A DNA stretch of 64,000 nt from Micromonospora yangpuensis (GCF_900091615.1 NZ_FMIA01000002.1:4650001-4714000); one strand, 5' to 3'; shown: positions 33,749 to 41,955, numbered from the stretch's first letter. Program-made: numbers and translations. The notes: generated by a model not told the origin, from the sequence alone.

Positions 33749-34660
33749 ATGGTCACCTTCTCCCTCCAGGTCAGGCCGGACAACGCCGAGGAACTGCTGA
33801 CGTCGGCCCGCCGGGCCGAGGCCGCCGGCTTCGACACGCTGCACTGCGCCGACCATCCCGGGGCCATCGCCGCGCCCTTCGTCGCCCTGGCCGCCGCCGC
33901 AGCCGTGACCTCCACCATCGGCCTCGGCCCGTACGTGGCCAACACCGGCATCCGGGAGCCGATGCCGCTCGCGGTCGACGTGGCCAGCCTCGACCTCATC
34001 TCCGGCGGGCGGGCCCGACTCGGGCTCGGCGCCGGGCACAACCCGGCGGAGTGGCACGCCCTCGGCCGGGAGCGCCCCGACGTGGCCGGCCGGGTCCGCC
34101 GCTTCACCGCCGTCACCCGGGCCGTGCGGGAGCTGCTCGACGGCGCGGAGGTCACCGTGGACACCCCCGAGCTGACCGTCCGGGCCGCCCGGCTGACCGC
34201 ACCGCGCCCGGTGCAGGAGCGCATCCCACTGACCGTGGGCACCAGCAACTCCAGGCTGCTGCGCTGGGCCGGCCGGCACGCCGACGTGGTCGGGCTGAGC
34301 GGTGCCGGCCGGACCCGACCCGACGGCTACCAGCACGACGTACGCTGGCGCGAGGCTGACATCGAGGCCCAACTCGCCCTGGTCGCCGAGGGCGCGGCCG
34401 GACGGAGCGTACCCCCGGCCATGGAGGCGCTGGTGCAGCTCTGCGCGGTGACCGACGACGCCGAGGCGGCCACCGCCGACTTCGCCCGGGACACCGGGCT
34501 GACCGTCGACGAGCTGCTCGCCTGCCCGTACGTCCTGATCGGCACCGAGGACGAGATCCTTTCGGCGGTACGGCGACACGAACGCCGCTGGGGCATCACC
34601 CGTTTCGTGGTCCGGGCCGACGCCCTCGACCAGCTCACCCCGCTCCTACCCCGCCTCTGA
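33749..34660 (+). CDS. LLM-class, probably F420-dependent, oxidoreductase
   Basis: This 303-residue protein has the luciferase-like TIM-barrel fold: TFSLQVRPDNAEELLTSARR at the N-terminus, DHPGAIAAPFVALAAAA, SLDLISGGRARLGLGAGHNP near residue 88 and a C-terminal VLIGTEDEILSAV. Subfamilies of this type in actinobacteria commonly use coenzyme F420, so F420 is the likely cofactor, though FMN cannot be excluded. The ATG at 33749 follows CATGCT by 6 bases, which may be a leaderless -10 box. The substrate is unknown. Confidence 0.83.
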   Translation: MVTFSLQVRPDNAEELLTSARRAEAAGFDTLHCADHPGAIAAPFVALAAAAAVTSTIGLGPYVANTGIREPMPLAVDVASLDLISGGRARLGLGAGHNPAEWHALGRERPDVAGRVRRFTAVTRAVRELLDGAEVTVDTPELTVRAARLTAPRPVQERIPLTVGTSNSRLLRWAGRHADVVGLSGAGRTRPDGYQHDVRWREADIEAQLALVAEGAAGRSVPPAMEALVQLCAVTDDAEAATADFARDTGLTVDELLACPYVLIGTEDEILSAVRRHERRWGITRFVVRADALDQLTPLLPRL

Positions 34661-34732
34661 GCCCTCGGTCAGCGTCGGCGGCCCGAGGTGGCACGGCGCG
34701 GCCCGAGGTGCACCGGCAGCGCGATGTCTTCG

Positions 34733-34809
34733 TGATCGACTCGGTTGAGCCGATATGGCGGCATCAAACGGCCTCGGACACCGCCATTTCTACCCAACCG
34801 AGTCGATCA
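34733..34809. repeat. Nested palindrome downstream of the GntR gene
   Basis: Perfect 15-base outer arms (TGATCGACTCGGTTG at 34733-34747, complement at 34795-34809) enclose a second stem, ATGGCGG at 34755-34761 with CCGCCAT at 34781-34787. It lies between convergent genes. It may be a terminator or a mobile palindromic unit. Confidence 0.85.
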
Positions 34810-34858
34810 ACCCCCGACGTCGACCCCGCCCCGGTCGGGCGGGTCCGGCGAGGGGCGG

Positions 34859-35086
34859 TCAGGTGTCGGATCGCTCGGCGACGAACACACCGAGCCCGTG
34901 CACCCCCTCGACCAACCCTTCGGTCTTCAACACGATCATCGCGTGGTTGACGACCCCGGCCGACACGCCATGCTCCTTGCACAGCTGCGCCGTCGACGGC
35001 AACTTGTCGCCGGGATGGAGTTCTCCGGACGCGATCTGCCCACGGATCAACTCCGCGAGCTGCGCCCACTTCGGTTTGGCGGGCAT
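34859..35086 (-). CDS. Minimal GntR-family regulator
   Basis: This 75-residue protein is little more than a winged helix-turn-helix: WAQLAELIRGQIASGELHPGDKLPS followed, after a gap, by VSAGVVNHAMIVLKTEGLVEG and a wing. It has no effector-binding domain, so it probably responds to its partners or level only. GGGAG stands before the ATG at 35086. It is divergent from two small Cys-motif genes, with a candidate operator between, an arrangement that I believe recurs in Micromonospora and Streptomyces. Confidence 0.8.
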   Translation of the reverse strand: MPAKPKWAQLAELIRGQIASGELHPGDKLPSTAQLCKEHGVSAGVVNHAMIVLKTEGLVEGVHGLGVFVAERSDT

Positions 35087-35144
35087 GGCGGCTCCCTGGT
35101 CTGCCCCGCCATCTGATCACGATTTCCCTTCTCCCGACAAGTAA

Positions 35145-35180
35145 GTGGTACTAGGTCGTTGACCTATGAGCAGTACTAAG
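35145..35180. promoter_or_regulatory. Candidate GntR operator
   Basis: Between the GntR start and the divergent genes lie the perfect inverted repeat TAGGTC-GTT-GACCTA (35152-35166) and two direct copies of GTRGTACTA/AGTACTA near 35145 and 35172. The AT-rich tract stands out from its GC-rich setting, as an operator or promoter would. The rest of 35187-35425 shows no further gene. Confidence 0.5.
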
Positions 35181-35425
35181 TATAAGTTGGCTCCAAGCCG
35201 GCTCCCTGGTCTGCACACCCGGAGTTGGCCGTCCTGCAGGACGCACCCGGCCGGCCTCACCCCCGGGGTCGGCCGGGTGCCCCATCGACCACCCCGCGGT
35301 CCGCCACCCCCGCCCACCTACCCGGCTCCGGCGGCGGACCCGTCCGCGGCCAGGCCGAACGCACCACCCTCAGGCCACACGCACCACCTCAGGCCGAACG
35401 CACCACCTTCCGGAGGGAGAGCACC

Positions 35426-35644
35426 ATGCGACCACGTCGGCGGCAGCAACCCGTACTCCTGGCTCCCATCCACCGACAGACCTGGCGGAACTGGCGGCGC
35501 TGGTGCTCGTGCGGACTGCGTTGGCGCACCTGCCCCGACCGGCACGCCGCCGTGCCGACCGAGCCACCGACCCCCGCGCCCCGTCCCCGGTGGCACCCGG
35601 GCCGGACGCCCCGGACCGGACGCCCGAACGAGGGTCACTGGTGA
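35426..35644 (+). CDS. Small Cys-motif protein, Trp/Arg-rich
   Basis: This 72-residue basic protein has the motif WCSCGLRWRTCPD (Cys28, Cys30 and Cys37 approximately), preceded by RQTWRNWRRW and followed by a Pro-rich tail. The spacing of cysteines suggests metal binding, but no family is known to me. GGAGGGAGA stands 5 bases before the ATG at 35426. Its stop overlaps the GTG of the next gene (GTGA), so the two are translated together. Confidence 0.65.
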   Translation: MRPRRRQQPVLLAPIHRQTWRNWRRWCSCGLRWRTCPDRHAAVPTEPPTPAPRPRWHPGRTPRTGRPNEGHW

Positions 35645-36003
35645 CCGGGCACAACCGAGGGTCGCTGACGACCGGGCGCGCCGACGGAGGCGGGCACCTG
35701 CCACTGCGGCCGCTCTGGCTGTGCCGGTCCTGCGCCGCGCCGTGGCCCTGCGCCACCGCCCGCCTCACCCTCAGCCAGGAGTACGCCAGCGACCGGACCG
35801 CCCTGATCGTCTACCTGAGCCTGCTGCTGCACGAGGCGGACGAGCAGCTCTACACCCTCGATCCCGCCGGGGCACCCGACCCACGGCACCTCTTCGACCG
35901 CTTCGTCGGCTGGGCCCGCCGCCTGCCACCGGTGGCCGCTCCCCCACCGACACCTACCTCCGGAGCCTCGGACCAGCCCACCGACCAGTCCGCCACGCCG
36001 TGA
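35641..36003 (+). CDS. Small Cys-motif protein, partner of the preceding gene
   Basis: This 120-residue protein has LWLCRSCAAPWPCATARL near residue 25, with a C-x2-C-x5-C spacing like half a zinc ribbon, followed by a helical part (LIVYLSLLLHEADEQLYTLD). Relatives are, from memory, often mis-annotated as flavin reductase; nothing here supports that. It starts at a GTG overlapping the previous stop. Together with the preceding protein it may form a metal-binding pair controlled by the divergent GntR regulator. Confidence 0.65.
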   Translation: MTGHNRGSLTTGRADGGGHLPLRPLWLCRSCAAPWPCATARLTLSQEYASDRTALIVYLSLLLHEADEQLYTLDPAGAPDPRHLFDRFVGWARRLPPVAAPPPTPTSGASDQPTDQSATP

Positions 36004-36034
36004 CAGCCTCGGGGAGCCGGCTCACCCGGCTGAC

Positions 36035-36040
36035 TAAGCT
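36035..36040 (+). promoter_or_regulatory. Leaderless -10 box TAAGCT
   Basis: TAAGCT ends 6 bases before the ATG of the AAA ATPase gene, giving the cassette its own promoter. Confidence 0.6.
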
Positions 36041-36046
36041 CGGATC

Positions 36047-37474
36047 ATGCTGACCCGGCTGGAGGTTCAGGGCTTCAAGAACCTACTCGACGTGACGATC
36101 GAGTTCGGCCCGTTCACCTGCATCGCAGGAGCCAACGGCATGGGCAAGTCGAACATCTTCGACGCTATCGAGTTCCTCAGCTACCTGGCCAGCGACACCC
36201 TCGTGGAGGCCTCCCAGCGGGTCCGGGGAGCGTCCGGGCTGCGCGGCGGCGACCCACGGGACCTCTTCTGGGACGGTTACCGCGATCATCAGCACCGGAT
36301 AACGCTCGCCGCTGAAATGATCGTGCCGGAGCAGGTCGAGGACGATCTGGGCAGCCCGGCGCAGGCCAGCACGACCTTCCTGCGCTACGAGGTGACGCTG
36401 GGCTTCGAACCGCCCGCCCGGGAGGGCAGCATCGGCCGGCTGAGCCTTTTCGGCGAAGAACTGCGGCACATCACCCGGGGCGAGGCGCCACGTCACCTCC
36501 GTTTCCCGCACAGCGCCGGCAGGTTCCGCAACGCGGTCATTCGCGGCGAACGACGTGGCGGACCGTTCCTCTCCACCGAGTTCCGCGAGTCCGGCACCGT
36601 CATCAACGTGCACGGCGACGGTGGCAGTCGCGGCAAACCACAGCCGCGAGCTGCAGCTCGGGCCGGGCGCACCGTGTTGAGCACCGTGACGACGAACGAC
36701 TACCCCACCATCCTGGCCGCCCGCCGGGAGATGCAGAGTTGGCACCGGTTGGCCCTGGAACCCTCCGCGCTACGGGCTCCGGACAGCTTCTCCGCGCCCC
36801 GATCGCTCGGCACCGACGGTGCCCACCTGGCAGCGACGCTGCACCGGATCGCCCAGGAATCCGGTGGCGACGACCAGAAGATCGACCCGGAAGCGGTGTA
36901 CGCCAGGGTCGCCGACCGGTTGTCGGACCTGGCCGGTGTCGCGGTGGCCGGAGTCACCGTCGAACTCGACCAGATCCGCGAGGTGTTCACGCTCTTTCTC
37001 GAAGAACGGGGGGACCTGCGGTTGCCCGCCCGGGCGCTCTCCGAGGGAACGCTTCGTTTCTTGGCGCTCTGCGTGCTGTTGGAGGATCCCCGCTTCACGG
37101 GTCTGGTCTGCATGGAGGAGCCGGAGAACGGCATCCACCCCGCCAACGTTCCCGCCATGCTGGACCTGGTCCGCGATCTGGCGGTCGATCCCCGCCGGGC
37201 GCCTGGCGGGGACAACCCCTTCCGTCAGGTCATCGTCAACACCCACTCGCCCTGGCTGGTACGTCTCTGCGATCCCGCCGACCTGCTCCTGGCGGACGTG
37301 CGGCCGCGGCCCGGTCCGACCGGTCAGGTGACCCGCTCACTCGCGTTGCTCCCGTTCCACGGCACCTGGCGCGCGGCAGCGGACACGGCGACCTTCTCCA
37401 AGGCCGACGTCCTCGCGTACCTCGCCGCCCCGGTCGGTGCACAGCTCAGCCTCCCCCTGGACATCGCGGAATGA
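36047..37474 (+). CDS. AAA/ABC-type ATPase of a putative two-gene defence cassette
   Basis: This 475-residue protein has an SMC/RecF-like ATPase split by a long insert, as in AAA_15/AAA_21 families. Walker A is GANGMGKS at residues 28-35, the ABC-like signature ALSEGTLRFLAL is near residue 331, Walker B with catalytic Glu is LVCMEEPENGIHP near residue 353, and the switch His is in NTHSPW near residue 399. There is no C-terminal TOPRIM domain, unlike OLD or GajA proteins. The ATG of the next gene overlaps its stop (ATGA), and that gene encodes a TOPRIM/DUF4276-like protein. ATPase plus TOPRIM pairs are known in phage defence (PARIS is one), so such a role is inferred, not shown. Confidence 0.85.
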   Translation: MLTRLEVQGFKNLLDVTIEFGPFTCIAGANGMGKSNIFDAIEFLSYLASDTLVEASQRVRGASGLRGGDPRDLFWDGYRDHQHRITLAAEMIVPEQVEDDLGSPAQASTTFLRYEVTLGFEPPAREGSIGRLSLFGEELRHITRGEAPRHLRFPHSAGRFRNAVIRGERRGGPFLSTEFRESGTVINVHGDGGSRGKPQPRAAARAGRTVLSTVTTNDYPTILAARREMQSWHRLALEPSALRAPDSFSAPRSLGTDGAHLAATLHRIAQESGGDDQKIDPEAVYARVADRLSDLAGVAVAGVTVELDQIREVFTLFLEERGDLRLPARALSEGTLRFLALCVLLEDPRFTGLVCMEEPENGIHPANVPAMLDLVRDLAVDPRRAPGGDNPFRQVIVNTHSPWLVRLCDPADLLLADVRPRPGPTGQVTRSLALLPFHGTWRAAADTATFSKADVLAYLAAPVGAQLSLPLDIAE

Positions 37475-38121
37475 CCGATCGCCCGTACTCCGGACTGTTC
37501 GTGTCCGAAGGCACCTCGGACCTGCCCCTGGCCGACCTGGTCGAGTCGCTGTTCGTCGGTGCCGGAGCAAGCGTGCGGCTGAGCAAACCGGACTACTCCC
37601 TGCTGCCCAAGGTGTCGAAGGACGTCAGGTCCCGGGTTCAGGCCGGGCTGAAACTGGTAGGTGGGACGGTCGACCTCATCGTCGTGCACCGCGATGCCGA
37701 CAACGCCGGGCATCATGCCCGGCAGCAGGAGATCCGAACGGCGGTCCAGCCGATCGGTGGTACGGCGGCACTGGTACCGGTCATTCCGGTGCGGATGACC
37801 GAAGCGTGGCTCCTGCTCGACGAGACGGCCATTCGCCAGGTGGCCGGCAACCCTCGGGGCAGGGTCGATCTGGGACTGCCGAAGCACCACCAGGTGGAGT
37901 CGATCGCGGATCCGAAGGAACTGCTCCGCACCTGCCTGGTCAGGGCGTCGGAGGCCGGTGGAAGACGACGGGAGGCGGTGGGCAAGCGGTTCAACCAGCA
38001 CCGTCGCCAGTTGTTGGAACGGCTCGACCCCCAGGGTCCGGTGGTACGGCTCGACAGCTGGGCCCGGCTGGTGGACGACGTCGACCGGACCATCAAGACG
38101 TGGGACTCGACCGTCCGCTGA
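37471..38121 (+). CDS. TOPRIM/DUF4276-like effector candidate
   Basis: This 216-residue protein has the signs of a TOPRIM fold: a conserved acidic first strand (FVSEGTSD, Glu13 and Asp17), an Asp-x-Asp strand (VVHRDADN, Asp75 and Asp77), and then VRMTEAWLLLD (Glu111), the segment typical of DUF4276. The C-terminal part (RRREAVGKRFNQHRRQLLERL) is basic and helical. TOPRIM nucleases need these acidic residues to bind metal, so a nuclease is plausible. The start overlaps the stop of the ATPase gene by four bases, so the two products are made together and probably form a complex. Confidence 0.75.
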   Translation: MTDRPYSGLFVSEGTSDLPLADLVESLFVGAGASVRLSKPDYSLLPKVSKDVRSRVQAGLKLVGGTVDLIVVHRDADNAGHHARQQEIRTAVQPIGGTAALVPVIPVRMTEAWLLLDETAIRQVAGNPRGRVDLGLPKHHQVESIADPKELLRTCLVRASEAGGRRREAVGKRFNQHRRQLLERLDPQGPVVRLDSWARLVDDVDRTIKTWDSTVR

Positions 38122-38221
38122 TCCCGAGCGCCCTCCCCACGGTGGGCATTCGGTCGACGGGGTTGGAGTCGCTGGCGCGGTCGACGCATCCGTCGGCGGT
38201 GTCGTGCACGAAGATGGAGAC

Positions 38222-39124
38222 ATGCGGATCCTGATGGCCGGTGCGTCCGGCTTCCTCGGCACCCGGCTGGTCGACCGGCTCGGCACGGACGGGCACCAGG
38301 TCACCCGGCTGGTCCGGCGGCCGGCCCGGTCCGGTGACGAGCGGCGGTGGAACCCGTCGGCCGGGCAGCTCGACCCGGCGGTGGTGGCCGAGGCGGACGC
38401 CGTGGTCAACCTGGCCGGCGCGGGGGTGGGCGACAGGCGCTGGACCGACGACTACCGGCGGCTGATCCGGACCAGCCGGGTGGACAGCACCGGTACGCTG
38501 GCCCGCGCCATCGCCGGGCTGCCCGCCGCCGACCGGCCGAAACTGCTGCTGAACGCCTCCGCCGTCGGCTGGTACGGCGACACCGGTGACCGGGTCGTCG
38601 AGGAGGACGCCCCGGCGGGTGAGGGCTTCCTGGCCGACGTCTGCCGGGTGTGGGAGGCCGCGACCCGACCGGCCGAGGATGCCGGGGTACGGGTGGTACG
38701 GCTGCGTACCGGGCTGCCGCTGCACCGCGACGGTGGCCTGCTCAAGCCACAGCTGCTGCCGTTCAAGCTGGGGGTCGCCGGCCGGTTGGGCAGTGGCCGG
38801 CAGTGGCTGCCGTGGATCTCGATGGCCGACTGGCTGGCGGTGGCGGTGTTCCTGCTGGACCGCGACGACCTGGCCGGGCCGGTCAACGGTGTCGGTCCGG
38901 CCCCGGTAACCAACGCCGAGTTCACCCGGGAGTTCGCCAGGCAGCTACACCGCCCGGCGATCGTCCCGATCCCCGCCCTGGCACTGAAGGTCGTCCTCGG
39001 CGGCTTCGCCCAGGAGGCGCTGACCAGCACCCGGGTCCTGCCCGGGGTGCTCAGCGGCGCCGGCTTCGAGTACCGCCACCCGGACCTCGCCTCGGCCCTG
39101 CACGCCGCCCTGCACGACGAGTGA
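38222..39124 (+). CDS. TIGR01777-family NAD(P)-dependent epimerase-like protein
   Basis: This 300-residue Rossmann-fold protein begins MRILMAGASGFLGTRLVDRL, the family dinucleotide motif, and continues with VNLAGAGVGDRRWT, NASAVGWYGDTGD and the C-terminal ALKVVLGGFAQEALTSTRV, diagnostic of TIGR01777 (SulA/YfcH type). Its substrate is unknown. It is the counterpart of Rv2216, which in Mycobacterium stands next to dlaT. Here 6 kb of accessory genes separate it from sucB. No ribosome site is obvious before the ATG at 38222. Confidence 0.85.
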   Translation: MRILMAGASGFLGTRLVDRLGTDGHQVTRLVRRPARSGDERRWNPSAGQLDPAVVAEADAVVNLAGAGVGDRRWTDDYRRLIRTSRVDSTGTLARAIAGLPAADRPKLLLNASAVGWYGDTGDRVVEEDAPAGEGFLADVCRVWEAATRPAEDAGVRVVRLRTGLPLHRDGGLLKPQLLPFKLGVAGRLGSGRQWLPWISMADWLAVAVFLLDRDDLAGPVNGVGPAPVTNAEFTREFARQLHRPAIVPIPALALKVVLGGFAQEALTSTRVLPGVLSGAGFEYRHPDLASALHAALHDE

Positions 39125-39228
39125 CGGTCCAGCCGAGGACGGCGAGGTCCCGGCCGACATCGATCTGAACAGTCAGCCCCGCCCGGACGTAGGGAGATCG
39201 TCCGATCATCCGACAGCGGGAGACGACG

Positions 39229-39963
39229 ATGGCCCCACGGCAAGAGTCAGCGGATCGGCAGGAACTGGAAGCGCTCCTGCCGGATTCGGACAGGTACCTG
39301 GTCGCCAACCTGGAACCGGGCCAGGCGAGGACTGTCATGCGTGCAATCCTTAGTTTTTATGACCGGTTGACGATTGCCCGAGAAAACCTGGCCAACCTGG
39401 AGAACCGGGCCTACCTTGATCCCACGATCCCCTTCCACACCGTGATCGCGGAGCGGGCCGCGGTCGAACAGACCACCCGGCATTTCGTGGATCAGGTCCG
39501 CAACGCGATGAGAAACAACAGCATCCCCATCCCCTTCTCCACCGCTGAGGTGGCCGCCGCCAGGGCGAACGTGCCCCCGCCGCCTTCGCCCAACGCGGGA
39601 CGGGCAGACGCCTGGAGAACCGAACACGGATACGCCTCGGATTCGGATTCGGAAAGCGCCTACCTTTCCGACGGGAACAGCTCACGCGCCGGCACCGAGT
39701 ACACCGCGGCGTCCTCCACCGCTGGCCGCTACCGAATCGATCCTCAGTACGACGAGCGGCAGACCGAGCCCTCGCCCGCCGCCCAGGCGTTCTATGCGGA
39801 GATGGTCTCCTACGCGGTCAGCTCCGCCGGGGTCAGTGAGGAGAACCTGGCGGTGACCGACCCGTCCCGCCGTTCCCACCGACCCGGCGGCTCCTCGCAC
39901 CGCCCCAGCGGCTCCTCCCACCGACCGGGCAGCTCCTCCCAGCGCCCCGCCGGCCGCCGGTAG
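39229..39963 (+). CDS. Orphan hypothetical protein with Ser/Arg-rich tail
   Basis: This 244-residue protein has a helical N-terminal half (RAILSFYDRLTIARENLANLEN, shown in part), a central low-complexity stretch (YASDSDSESAYLSDG) and a C-terminal tail of repeated SSHRPG units. No signal peptide, membrane helix or known domain is seen. GGGAGACGACG precedes the ATG. Codon use in the N-terminal half is visibly AT-richer than that of its neighbours (for example CTTAGTTTTTATGA at 39349), which suggests recent acquisition. I do not recognise the family. Confidence 0.65.
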   Translation: MAPRQESADRQELEALLPDSDRYLVANLEPGQARTVMRAILSFYDRLTIARENLANLENRAYLDPTIPFHTVIAERAAVEQTTRHFVDQVRNAMRNNSIPIPFSTAEVAAARANVPPPPSPNAGRADAWRTEHGYASDSDSESAYLSDGNSSRAGTEYTAASSTAGRYRIDPQYDERQTEPSPAAQAFYAEMVSYAVSSAGVSEENLAVTDPSRRSHRPGGSSHRPSGSSHRPGSSSQRPAGRR

Positions 39964-40078
39964 GCAACGAGGACGGTCTGCCCGACGGCCACCACGCCAC
40001 CCGGCTGGCCCTGTCCGCCGGGCAGCGCCGTCGCCACCGGATCGGCCGGGTCTGACCGGGCTGTCCAGCTCCGGTTGG

Positions 40079-40084
40079 TAACGT
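40079..40084 (+). promoter_or_regulatory. Leaderless -10 box TAACGT
   Basis: TAACGT ends 7 bases before the GTG at 40092. Confidence 0.55.
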
Positions 40085-40091
40085 CCGCTGC

Positions 40092-41906
40092 GTGCCGACC
40101 TCCCCGTCCCTGGTCACCGACCCGTCGCCGCCGCCGGCCACCAGCACCCGGGACCGGCGGGTCGACCTGCTGGTGGTGCTCGTGGCGGTGGCGCTGGCGC
40201 TCTGGGTGACCAGCGGCCTGTGGCGCGGCCCGGACACCCGGGCGGTCACGGTGAACTCCAGCGACCAGGCGTTCTTCGAGTGGCTGCTCTCCTACGGCGC
40301 GCACGCGCTGACCCACGGGCAGAACCCGTTCTACACGTACCTGATCAACGTGCCCGACGGGGCCAACCTGGCGGTCAACACCTCGGTCACCGTGTACGCG
40401 GTGCTCTTCGCCCCGGTGACGTACCTGCTCGGGCCGTCGGTGTCGTTCCTGGTGATCCTGACGCTCAACCTGGCCGCCACCGCGCTCGCCTGGTACTGGC
40501 TGCTCGCCCGGCACCTGGTCGGCAGCCGGCTGGCCGCCGGGGTCGGCGCGCTGTTCATAGCCTACTCCCCCGGCATGGTCTCGCACGCCAACGCCCACCT
40601 GAACTGGACCGCCGGATGGCTGGTACCACTGCTGATCTGGCGGTTGTTCGCGCTGCGGCGGCCGGAGCACCTGCTGCGCAACGGCATCCTCTTCGGCGTC
40701 ACCGTGGCCGTCGCCTTCTCCATCGCCGCCGAGGGGCTCTTCTTCACCGCCCTGGCGCTGGGCGTCTTCGTCGGCGTCTGGGCGCTGCACCCGGCCCGCC
40801 GGGGCGAGGTACGGGCGGCGCTGCCGAGCTTCCTGCGCGGGCTGGGGATCACCGCCGTCACCGCCGGCGTGCTGCTCTCGTACCCCTTGTGGTTGCACTT
40901 CGCCGGGCCGCAGCGGTTCCACGGCACCGGCTTCGACCCGGTGATCCACGCCGAGGACATCGCGGCGTTCGGCGCGTACCCGCAACGGTCGGTGGCCGGC
41001 GCGGCCGGGCTGGAGACCGGGCTCGCGCCGAACCCGACCGAGGAGAACTCCTTCTTCGGCGTACCGCTGCTGGTGCTCGCGGTAGCCGCTTTCGTGGCCC
41101 TGTGGCGGCGGGCCACCCCGGCCCGGCGGGCCACCCTGACCGCGCTGGGCACCACCGCCGTGGTCTTCACCGTGCTCTCCTGGGGGCCGCAGATCAAGGT
41201 CAACGGCCACCGGTACGACGTACCGCTGCCGTTCGACCTGCTCGGTCGGCTGCCGGTGGTCAACGCCGCGCTGCCGTCCCGGCTGGCCCTGGTGGTGGCC
41301 CCGGTGATCGGGCTGCTGCTGGCGTACCTGATCGACCAGTTGCGCACCGCCCCCGGCCGGCACCGCTGGACCCGGCCGGCCTGGGCGGTCGGGTACGCGG
41401 TCGCGCTGCTGCCGCTGCTGCCCCTGCCGCTGCTGACCATCGAACGGGAGCCGATCCCGACCTTCATCACCGCCGGCACCTGGCGGGAGTACGTCTCCCC
41501 CGGCGGGGTGCTCACCCCGATCCCGCTGCCGCTGGACGTCACCCCCGACGGGCAGCGCTGGCAGGCGTACGCGCTGGCCCACCGGCAGGGAGAGTTCGCC
41601 CTGCCGGCCGGCTTCTTCCTCGGCCCCGGCGGACCCGACGGCCGGGGCCGGATCGGCCCGCCGCCACGCACCTTCGACACCCTGATGGACCAGGCCGGCC
41701 GGACCGGCCTGGTGCCGATCATCACCGAGGGCAGCGTCGAAATGTCCCGCGCCGACCTACGCTACTGGGGGGTGCAGGCGGTGGTGCTGCCCGACCGGGT
41801 ACACGGCGCGAAGTACCCGATCGACGTGGACGCGCTGCGCCGCACCGCGACGGCACTGCTCGGCAAACCGCAACGCGTAGCCGACGTCTGGCTCTGGCAG
41901 GTGTAA
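40092..41906 (+). CDS. Multi-pass membrane protein, glycosyltransferase-like (GT-C fold)
   Basis: This 604-residue protein has about eleven transmembrane helices and, after the first, a periplasmic loop starting VNSSDQAFFEWLLSYGAHAL, the acidic loop position typical of GT-C polyprenol-linked glycosyltransferases. The last 150 residues form a soluble domain. Homologues are common in Micromonospora, but the donor and acceptor are unknown. The start is the GTG at 40092, 7 bases after TAACGT. The stop TAA (41904-41906) is part of a 55-bp repeat copy, so the last residues (LWQV) abut the insertion. Confidence 0.72.
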   Translation: MPTSPSLVTDPSPPPATSTRDRRVDLLVVLVAVALALWVTSGLWRGPDTRAVTVNSSDQAFFEWLLSYGAHALTHGQNPFYTYLINVPDGANLAVNTSVTVYAVLFAPVTYLLGPSVSFLVILTLNLAATALAWYWLLARHLVGSRLAAGVGALFIAYSPGMVSHANAHLNWTAGWLVPLLIWRLFALRRPEHLLRNGILFGVTVAVAFSIAAEGLFFTALALGVFVGVWALHPARRGEVRAALPSFLRGLGITAVTAGVLLSYPLWLHFAGPQRFHGTGFDPVIHAEDIAAFGAYPQRSVAGAAGLETGLAPNPTEENSFFGVPLLVLAVAAFVALWRRATPARRATLTALGTTAVVFTVLSWGPQIKVNGHRYDVPLPFDLLGRLPVVNAALPSRLALVVAPVIGLLLAYLIDQLRTAPGRHRWTRPAWAVGYAVALLPLLPLPLLTIEREPIPTFITAGTWREYVSPGGVLTPIPLPLDVTPDGQRWQAYALAHRQGEFALPAGFFLGPGGPDGRGRIGPPPRTFDTLMDQAGRTGLVPIITEGSVEMSRADLRYWGVQAVVLPDRVHGAKYPIDVDALRRTATALLGKPQRVADVWLWQV

Positions 41907-41955
41907 GGAAGGGCCCCCTGTTAACGCATTCGGTATAGCGGGGAACCCCTCTCAC
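41901..41955 (+). repeat. 55-bp interspersed repeat, copy 4
   Basis: GTGTAAGGAAGGGCCCCCTG then TTAACGCATTCGGTATAGCG, ending CCCCTCTCAC. Its TAA is the stop of the upstream membrane-protein gene. Confidence 0.93.

Noticed and set aside
35641..36003. Flavin reductase annotation for the second Cys-motif protein
   Set aside because: No flavin- or nucleotide-binding motif is present; the name seems to be a propagated error.
36047..38121. Naming the ATPase cassette as PARIS, Gabija or OLD
   Set aside because: The ATPase lacks a C-terminal TOPRIM (Gabija/OLD), and the partner resembles DUF4276 more than the DUF4435 of AriB. A name needs profile searches.
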